Below are positions 55,636 to 60,307 of a DNA stretch of 60,307 nucleotides, in pieces. Source of the stretch: Streptococcus peroris ATCC 700780 (GTDB taxonomy: Bacteria; Bacillota; Bacilli; Lactobacillales; Streptococcaceae); NCBI RefSeq assembly GCF_000187585.1, contig NZ_GL732463.1, positions 468,432-528,738 on the forward strand. Direction: 5' to 3'. Both the position numbers and the translations under genes were made by a program. Under the pieces are notes generated by a model. The model saw only the letters and a program-made list of their open reading frames with translations. It was not told the DNA's origin and made no database searches. The first letter of the stretch is position 1. Each line of letters begins with the position of its first letter.

Positions 55636-56978
55636 TAGTTCATCTCCTTTCTAACAATCTGACGATTTGCTAGTAATTCTCGGAATTCCAGCATAGCTGT
55701 ATAGGTCGCAAGGATATAGGCATGTTTGCAGTCTTGGACTTCAATAGTTTTAAGAACTTGTTCCAGGTTACTTGTTTCAGTAATCTTGTCAGCTGGATAG
55801 TCAGTAACACGTAGACGACGAGCGATTTCTGAATGACGCACACCACCAGCATTAATTTCTGGAATGTCCATATCGGTAATTTGTTCAAAATCAGCATCCC
55901 AAATCCAGCTAGTATCAATTCCGTCTGCATAATTTGCATTGAGGAGAACCGATAGACTAAATGGATAAGGAGCGAGTTTAATCATTTCAATGGCTTGTGT
56001 AGCACCGACAGGATTCTTGATGAGGACCAGTGTACATTCCTTGTCACCGATATGGAAGGTTTCTTGGCGACCAAATACAGCACGACTCTTGTCAAAACCT
56101 TGCTTGATGAGTTTAGAATCTGCACCGAAGAAACGGGCAATAGCAACCGCAGCCAGAGCATTGTAGATGTTGTAGAGTCCACCGATTTGAATACCGTATT
56201 CCTGTCCGTCAATAACAAAGCGAGAGCGATTGTTGGTCAATTCAACCAGTTCAGTCAGACGGTAGTCCAAGTCAGGACGCTTGCATCCACAATTCTCACA
56301 GATATAAGCTCCCAAGTTGGCATATGTATTTAGCTCATATTTCAAAATACTTTGACACTCAGGGCAGAGGATACCTTCAGTATTGTAGTGAGCAAGTTTT
56401 GCTGGACCTTTCTCCAAATCAAAACCAAAATACTGAACAGGATTTGGAATTGCAGGTTTGTAAAAGAGTGGACTGTCACCGTTAAGGAGTACAGTAGTAG
56501 TAGGAACTTTTCGGATAGCGTCCAAAATCATGTTGTAGGTCGTATAAATTTCACCATAGCGGTCCATTTGGTCACGGAAGATATTGGTGATGACGAAAAG
56601 ACTCGGCTGGATGTAGTCACAGATATGTGAGAGACTTGCTTCATCGACTTCAAGGACGGCAATATTTTTTCCAGTTTTTGAAGATTTTGCAGTCAAGAAA
56701 GTCGTTGTAATCCCTGTGATCATATTGGCACCACTTGGATTGGTCAAAACTTGACCGTAAATTTCCTTTAGGATACCGACAGTAAGAGCGGTCGTCAAGG
56801 TTTTCCCATTGGTACCAGTTACTACAACAATCTCGTAGTTTTTCGCTAAATTTTGTAGAATATCTTTATCAAATTGAAGGGCCAGTTTTCCAGGCAGCGT
56901 ACTTCCACGTCCAAGACGACTCAAAATAAAATGAGAAGAACGCCCAGCAAGAAGGCCCAAAGTAGTTTTTAATTTCAT
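55635..56978 (-). CDS. murT: MurT lipid II isoglutaminyl synthase subunit
   Basis: A 447-residue Mur-ligase-like subunit that activates the D-Glu carboxylate of lipid II with ATP and couples ammonia from GatD. The ATP motif [11 protein letters not shown] lies near residue 54. A zinc-ribbon insertion (CPEC...CENCGC, near residues 204-231) and the C-terminal DUF1727 ([13 protein letters not shown]) complete the family layout. An extended -10 TGATATAAT ends 6 nt before the ATG with no Shine-Dalgarno, so the mRNA is probably leaderless. It lies downstream of the har gene terminator. Confidence 0.95.
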   Translation of the reverse strand: MKLKTTLGLLAGRSSHFILSRLGRGSTLPGKLALQFDKDILQNLAKNYEIVVVTGTNGKTLTTALTVGILKEIYGQVLTNPSGANMITGITTTFLTAKSSKTGKNIAVLEVDEASLSHICDYIQPSLFVITNIFRDQMDRYGEIYTTYNMILDAIRKVPTTTVLLNGDSPLFYKPAIPNPVQYFGFDLEKGPAKLAHYNTEGILCPECQSILKYELNTYANLGAYICENCGCKRPDLDYRLTELVELTNNRSRFVIDGQEYGIQIGGLYNIYNALAAVAIARFFGADSKLIKQGFDKSRAVFGRQETFHIGDKECTLVLIKNPVGATQAIEMIKLAPYPFSLSVLLNANYADGIDTSWIWDADFEQITDMDIPEINAGGVRHSEIARRLRVTDYPADKITETSNLEQVLKTIEVQDCKHAYILATYTAMLEFRELLANRQIVRKEMN

Positions 56979-56984
56979 GTTTCT

Positions 56985-56993
56985 ATTATATCA
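56985..56993 (-). promoter_or_regulatory. Extended -10 adjoining the murT start codon
   Basis: Minus strand TGA-TATAAT (56993-56985), then exactly 6 nt (AGAAAC) to ATG 56978; predicted +1 is the A of the start codon. Confidence 0.65.
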
Positions 56994-57031
56994 TAAAAGC
57001 TGGAAAAGATAGATTTGAGATTTTTGAAAAG

Positions 57032-57060
57032 AAAAAACAGCCCTAGTAGGGTTGTTTTTT
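57032..57060. terminator. Terminator after the flavin reductase gene
   Basis: AAAAAACAGCCC and GGGTTGTTTTTT pair (one G-U) around TAGTA; usable from both strands, placed 20 nt past the stop of the minus-strand gene. Confidence 0.85.
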
Positions 57061-57079
57061 GTCATAAGTGTATCTTAGG

Positions 57080-58396
57080 TTAAATCGCAAACAAGTCATT
57101 CAAGTTTTCAGCCAAGGTTGGGTGAGTGAAGATTTGTTTTGTGAAGTAAGTATATGGAATCTTATTATCCATAGCAACAGTGATGATGTTAATGATTTCC
57201 TGTGAACCTTCAGAGAAGATAGTAGCACCGAGAATTTCTTTTGTTTCAGTGTTGACAACGGCTTTGAAGGCACCACGAAGATCTCCATTGACATGACCAC
57301 GAGGCATTCCAGCAACAGGCATTTCTTTGACTGCGTATGGAAGTTTCAAATCAGCCGCTTGGCTTTCAGTCAAACCGACTTGAGAAAGAGCGGGTGTGAT
57401 AAACATGGTGGTTGGTACGTTGAGACGGTCTTCAAGCGTGTAGCTACCATCTCCAGCAAGATAGCTATAAACAACACGGAAGTCATCAAGTGAAACGTAG
57501 GTAAATTGAAGTCCACCATTGACATCACCGACTGCAAAGACACCAGGAACAGTTGTTTGACAATGTTTATCTACTTTGATAGCACCACGTTCAGTTAGTT
57601 TGATATCAGTGTTTTCAAGTTGAAGTGGTTCTACATTTGGTTTGCGTCCAGTTGCGTAGAGAAGAGCATCAAAACGGTAAGTTTCGTTTTCAGTTACGAC
57701 AAGGACTTGGTCACCGTCGTTTTTGATTTCAGTAGTATGAACGTTTTGAAGCAATTCAATACCGTCTTCTTCCATGTATTTCTTAGCAAGAGCTGAGATA
57801 GAAGGTTCTACACGAGGTAAGAAGGTATCTAGAGCATCCAAGACAGTTACCTTACTTCCAAGTTTATTGTAAAGACCAGCAAATTCAAGACCAATGTTTC
57901 CGCCACCAAGGATACCAAGTTTTGCAGGTAATTGATCCAAGTTTTGGATACCTGTTGAATCAAAGACATTCTTGCTTGTTGCAAGACCTGGAATTGGCAA
58001 TACATTTGAAACAGCACCAGTGTTGATGACAATGGTTTCTGCTGTTAGTTCTTGTTTTTCAGCACCAGCTTGGATTTCGATTACCTTGTTTGAAACAAAG
58101 TGAGCTTCCGCATCTAAAATATCGACACCTGTACCTGCTACAGTAGCATAGTTTTTACCATTGAGGCGTGTTGTAACAGTATTTTTGGTCTCCATGACTT
58201 GATCAAATGACAAGCCTTTTTCAGCAGCTACGAGTAAAGTTTTAGTAGGGATACAAGCAATATTGATACAAGTTCCCCCGTACATAGCCTTGCTGCGTTC
58301 AATGAGGGCAACTTTTTTACCAGCTGAAGCCATTTTACCAGCTAGTGTCTTACCAGCTTTCCCAAATCCAATGACAATTAAATCGTATGTTAACAT
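57080..58396 (-). CDS. har: Class-I pyridine nucleotide-disulfide oxidoreductase, probable hypothiocyanous acid reductase (Har/RclA-like)
   Basis: A 438-residue FAD/NAD(P)H-dependent disulfide reductase. FAD site GFGKAG (near residue 10), redox disulfide Cys43/Cys48 in GGTCINIACIPTK, NAD(P)H site GGGNIGLEFAG (near residue 164) and FAD C-terminal motif VFAVGDVNGG are present. It lacks the C-terminal active-site features of mercuric reductase. It resembles RclA and the pneumococcal HOSCN reductase Har, which detoxifies the oxidant made by host peroxidases from H2O2 and thiocyanate. AGGAGG precedes the ATG, and TGCTAGAAT (58429-58422) is its likely extended -10. Confidence 0.85.
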   Translation of the reverse strand: MLTYDLIVIGFGKAGKTLAGKMASAGKKVALIERSKAMYGGTCINIACIPTKTLLVAAEKGLSFDQVMETKNTVTTRLNGKNYATVAGTGVDILDAEAHFVSNKVIEIQAGAEKQELTAETIVINTGAVSNVLPIPGLATSKNVFDSTGIQNLDQLPAKLGILGGGNIGLEFAGLYNKLGSKVTVLDALDTFLPRVEPSISALAKKYMEEDGIELLQNVHTTEIKNDGDQVLVVTENETYRFDALLYATGRKPNVEPLQLENTDIKLTERGAIKVDKHCQTTVPGVFAVGDVNGGLQFTYVSLDDFRVVYSYLAGDGSYTLEDRLNVPTTMFITPALSQVGLTESQAADLKLPYAVKEMPVAGMPRGHVNGDLRGAFKAVVNTETKEILGATIFSEGSQEIINIITVAMDNKIPYTYFTKQIFTHPTLAENLNDLFAI

Positions 58397-58554
58397 TTAA
58401 AAATCCTCCTGTTCGAATTTCATTCTAGCACAAGAAAAAAATTTTTTCACAAATCTGCTACGGAAAATTGAGTGGGCTGATTTCTTCACTTTTTAGCAAT
58501 AATGATTTTGGTCATTTTATAAGGAGGTCAGACTATCTTTTACTCATTTCTTGT

Positions 58555-58713
58555 GTTATACTAGATAGGTTGCAAAGATAGCAATACTTTTCTTTTGTGG
58601 AAAAGAAGCAACACGATTTGTCATATAGGAAGTATGAAAATACGTCATAAATAGAAAAGTATAAAGAAAGCGCCATAGGGTGGCTTCGCACCACCTTTAG
58701 AAAGAAGAAAAAC
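58555..58713 (+). promoter_or_regulatory. Promoter and long structured 5' leader of the DEAD-box helicase
   Basis: TGTTATACT (-10 TATACT 58557-58562) is an extended -10. The predicted leader is about 145 nt and has two hairpins: CTTTTC...GAAAAG (near 58587-58606) and GGTGG-CTTCGCA-CCACC (near 58679-58696). Nothing else was found in the 317-bp gap apart from the har promoter. Confidence 0.5.
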
Positions 58714-60285
58714 GTGAAATTTAATGAATTTAATCTTTCTGCTGACCTTTTAGCAGAAGTTGATAAAGCAGGATTTGTAGAAGCAAGTCCTATTCAAGAG
58801 CAAACCATTCCTTTGGCTCTTGAAGGAAAAGATGTGATCGGTCAAGCACAGACTGGTACAGGGAAAACAGCAGCCTTTGGCTTGCCAACCCTTGAAAAGA
58901 TTCGAACAGAAGAAGCAACTATCCAAGCTTTGGTCATCGCTCCCACTCGTGAACTAGCTGTTCAAAGTCAAGAAGAACTTTTCCGATTTGGTCGTAGTAA
59001 AGGTGTAAAAGTTCGTTCAGTATATGGTGGTTCAAGCATTGAAAAGCAAATCAAGGCCCTTAAATCAGGGGCTCATATCGTAGTGGGAACACCAGGCCGT
59101 CTCTTAGATTTGATTAAACGCAAGGCTTTGAAATTACAACATGTTGAGACCTTGATTTTGGATGAAGCTGATGAGATGCTCAACATGGGCTTTCTTGAAG
59201 ATATCGAAGCCATCATCTCTCGTGTACCTGAGAATCGCCAAACCTTACTTTTCTCAGCGACTATGCCAGATGCTATCAAACGGATTGGTGTTCAGTTCAT
59301 GAAAGAACCTAAGCATGTGAAGATTGCTGCCAAAGAATTAACTACAGAATTAGTAGACCAGTACTATATCCGTGTTAAGGAACAAGAAAAATTTGACACC
59401 ATGACTCGTCTCATGGATGTAGAACAACCCGAACTTGCTATCGTATTTGGTCGTACTAAACGCCGTGTGGATGAATTGACTCGTGGTCTGAAGATCCGTG
59501 GTTTCCGTGCAGAAGGTATTCATGGGGATTTGGACCAAAACAAACGTCTTCGTGTCCTTCGTGATTTTAAAAATGGCAATCTTGATGTCCTCGTTGCAAC
59601 AGACGTTGCAGCACGTGGATTGGATATCTCAGGAGTGACTCATGTATACAACTATGATATTCCTCAAGACCCTGAAAGCTATGTTCACCGTATTGGCCGT
59701 ACAGGTCGTGCTGGTAAGTCAGGCCAGTCCATTACTTTTGTAGCTCCAAATGAAATGGGTTATCTCCAAATTATCGAGAACTTGACTAAGAAGCGTATGA
59801 AAGGCTTGAAACCAGCGACAGCGGAAGAAGCCTTCCAAGCTAAAAAGCACGTGGCACTTAAGAAAATCGAACGTGATTTTGCAGATGAGACTATTCGTGG
59901 CAACTTCGACAAATTTTCTAAGGATGCTCGTAAGCTCGCAGCAGAATTTAGTCCTGAAGAATTGGCCATGTATATCCTCACGTTAACGGTTCAGGATCCA
60001 GACAGTCTTCCAGAAGTGGAAATCGCGCGTGAAAAACCATTGCCATTTAAACCATCTGGTGGTGGTTTCGGTGGGAAGGGCAAAGGTGGTCGTGGAAATG
60101 GCTACCGTGGAGACCAACGCCGTGATCGAAACCGTAGAGAAGACCGCGATGGTGGACGCCGTGATTTCAAACGGAAGTCCAATAAAAATAGCCGAGACTT
60201 TGAAGGAAAAGGAAACAAACGCCCACATCGTACCTCAAGTGAAAAGAAAAACGGCTTTGTAATCCGCAACAAAGGTGACAAATAA
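58714..60285 (+). CDS. DEAD-box ATP-dependent RNA helicase (CshA-like)
   Basis: A 523-residue cytoplasmic RNA helicase that unwinds structured RNA in ribosome assembly, RNA decay or cold adaptation. Q motif (FVEASPIQEQTIPLALEGKDVIGQ), motif I AQTGTGKTAA (near residue 47), Ia PTRELA, II DEAD, III SAT, and VI HRIGRTGR are in order. The C-terminal tail (about 450-523) is basic and rich in Arg, Gly, Asp and Asn, an RNA-binding tail. It starts with GTG with only a weak purine-rich site (AAAGAAG) 6 nt upstream, after an unusually long leader. CshA is the best match among Firmicute paralogues. Confidence 0.92.
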   Translation: MKFNEFNLSADLLAEVDKAGFVEASPIQEQTIPLALEGKDVIGQAQTGTGKTAAFGLPTLEKIRTEEATIQALVIAPTRELAVQSQEELFRFGRSKGVKVRSVYGGSSIEKQIKALKSGAHIVVGTPGRLLDLIKRKALKLQHVETLILDEADEMLNMGFLEDIEAIISRVPENRQTLLFSATMPDAIKRIGVQFMKEPKHVKIAAKELTTELVDQYYIRVKEQEKFDTMTRLMDVEQPELAIVFGRTKRRVDELTRGLKIRGFRAEGIHGDLDQNKRLRVLRDFKNGNLDVLVATDVAARGLDISGVTHVYNYDIPQDPESYVHRIGRTGRAGKSGQSITFVAPNEMGYLQIIENLTKKRMKGLKPATAEEAFQAKKHVALKKIERDFADETIRGNFDKFSKDARKLAAEFSPEELAMYILTLTVQDPDSLPEVEIAREKPLPFKPSGGGFGGKGKGGRGNGYRGDQRRDRNRREDRDGGRRDFKRKSNKNSRDFEGKGNKRPHRTSSEKKNGFVIRNKGDK

Positions 60286-60307
60286 TAAAAAAACAATCCA
60301 ATAAATG

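Noticed and set aside
57080..58396. Mercuric reductase or dihydrolipoamide dehydrogenase
   Set aside because: No mer genes, no HMA domain or C-terminal cysteine pair, and no 2-oxoacid dehydrogenase genes nearby; the protein fits the RclA/Har group better.

Overview
The window is a low-GC Firmicutes chromosome segment from a Mitis-group Streptococcus (S. mitis, S. oralis, S. pneumoniae or a close relative). The evidence is the gene set: lactate oxidase and SpxB pyruvate oxidase, a copY-cupA-copA copper operon with a cupredoxin-type CopA, ClpP behind a CtsR box, a liv branched-chain amino acid operon behind a CodY-like box, L-lysine-type MurE, MurT/GatD and MltG. I saw no tRNA, rRNA, CRISPR array, intact insertion sequence or phage gene.

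Layout. 1-1.9 kb: a small accessory module with a XRE-type regulator divergent from two uncharacterised membrane proteins, with a perfect palindrome between them. 2-9 kb: two H2O2-producing oxidases (lctO, spxB) flanking the copper operon, whose promoter-operator is duplicated. 9-16 kb: manA, a sodium symporter with an attenuator-like leader, a TipA-type MerR regulator, an HI0933-family flavoprotein, DegV and a TetR regulator. 16-24 kb: dCMP deaminase, upp, clpP, ylbG, livJHMGF and a CBS-ACT protein. 24-31 kb: rpsF-ssb-rpsR, a HAD-cyclophilin fusion, an S1-domain regulator, a methyltransferase, a GIY-YIG protein, ppaC and small stress or membrane genes. 31-47.6 kb: a cell-wall block (murE, a MurJ/YtgP-type flippase, murC, mltG) mixed with a peptide-binding lipoprotein, metB, a C-S lyase, a SNF2 helicase, a frameshifted gene, two acetyltransferases and greA. 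47.6-53.6 kb: an amino acid permease, two acetyltransferases, a regulator-membrane protein pair and pncB-nadE. 53.6-60.3 kb: pepQ, gatD-murT, a probable hypothiocyanous acid reductase and a DEAD-box RNA helicase.

How the genes fit together. LctO turns lactate into pyruvate and SpxB turns pyruvate into acetyl phosphate, and both release H2O2. Copper export and a reductase for HOSCN (made by host peroxidases from H2O2) sit in the same window. MurE, MurC, the flippase, MltG and MurT/GatD make, flip, amidate and process peptidoglycan precursors. LivJHMGF, the peptide-binding lipoprotein, MetB and the C-S lyase supply amino acids.

The observations most worth checking are: a terminator/antiterminator-like leader before the sodium symporter; three genes (murE, murT, the HI0933 flavoprotein) whose -10 boxes place the transcription start at or one base before the start codon; three intergenic regions where a terminator is tandemly expanded and joined to a recurring short motif; the duplicated CopY control region; the divergent XRE/membrane module; and two one-base poly-A frameshifts.
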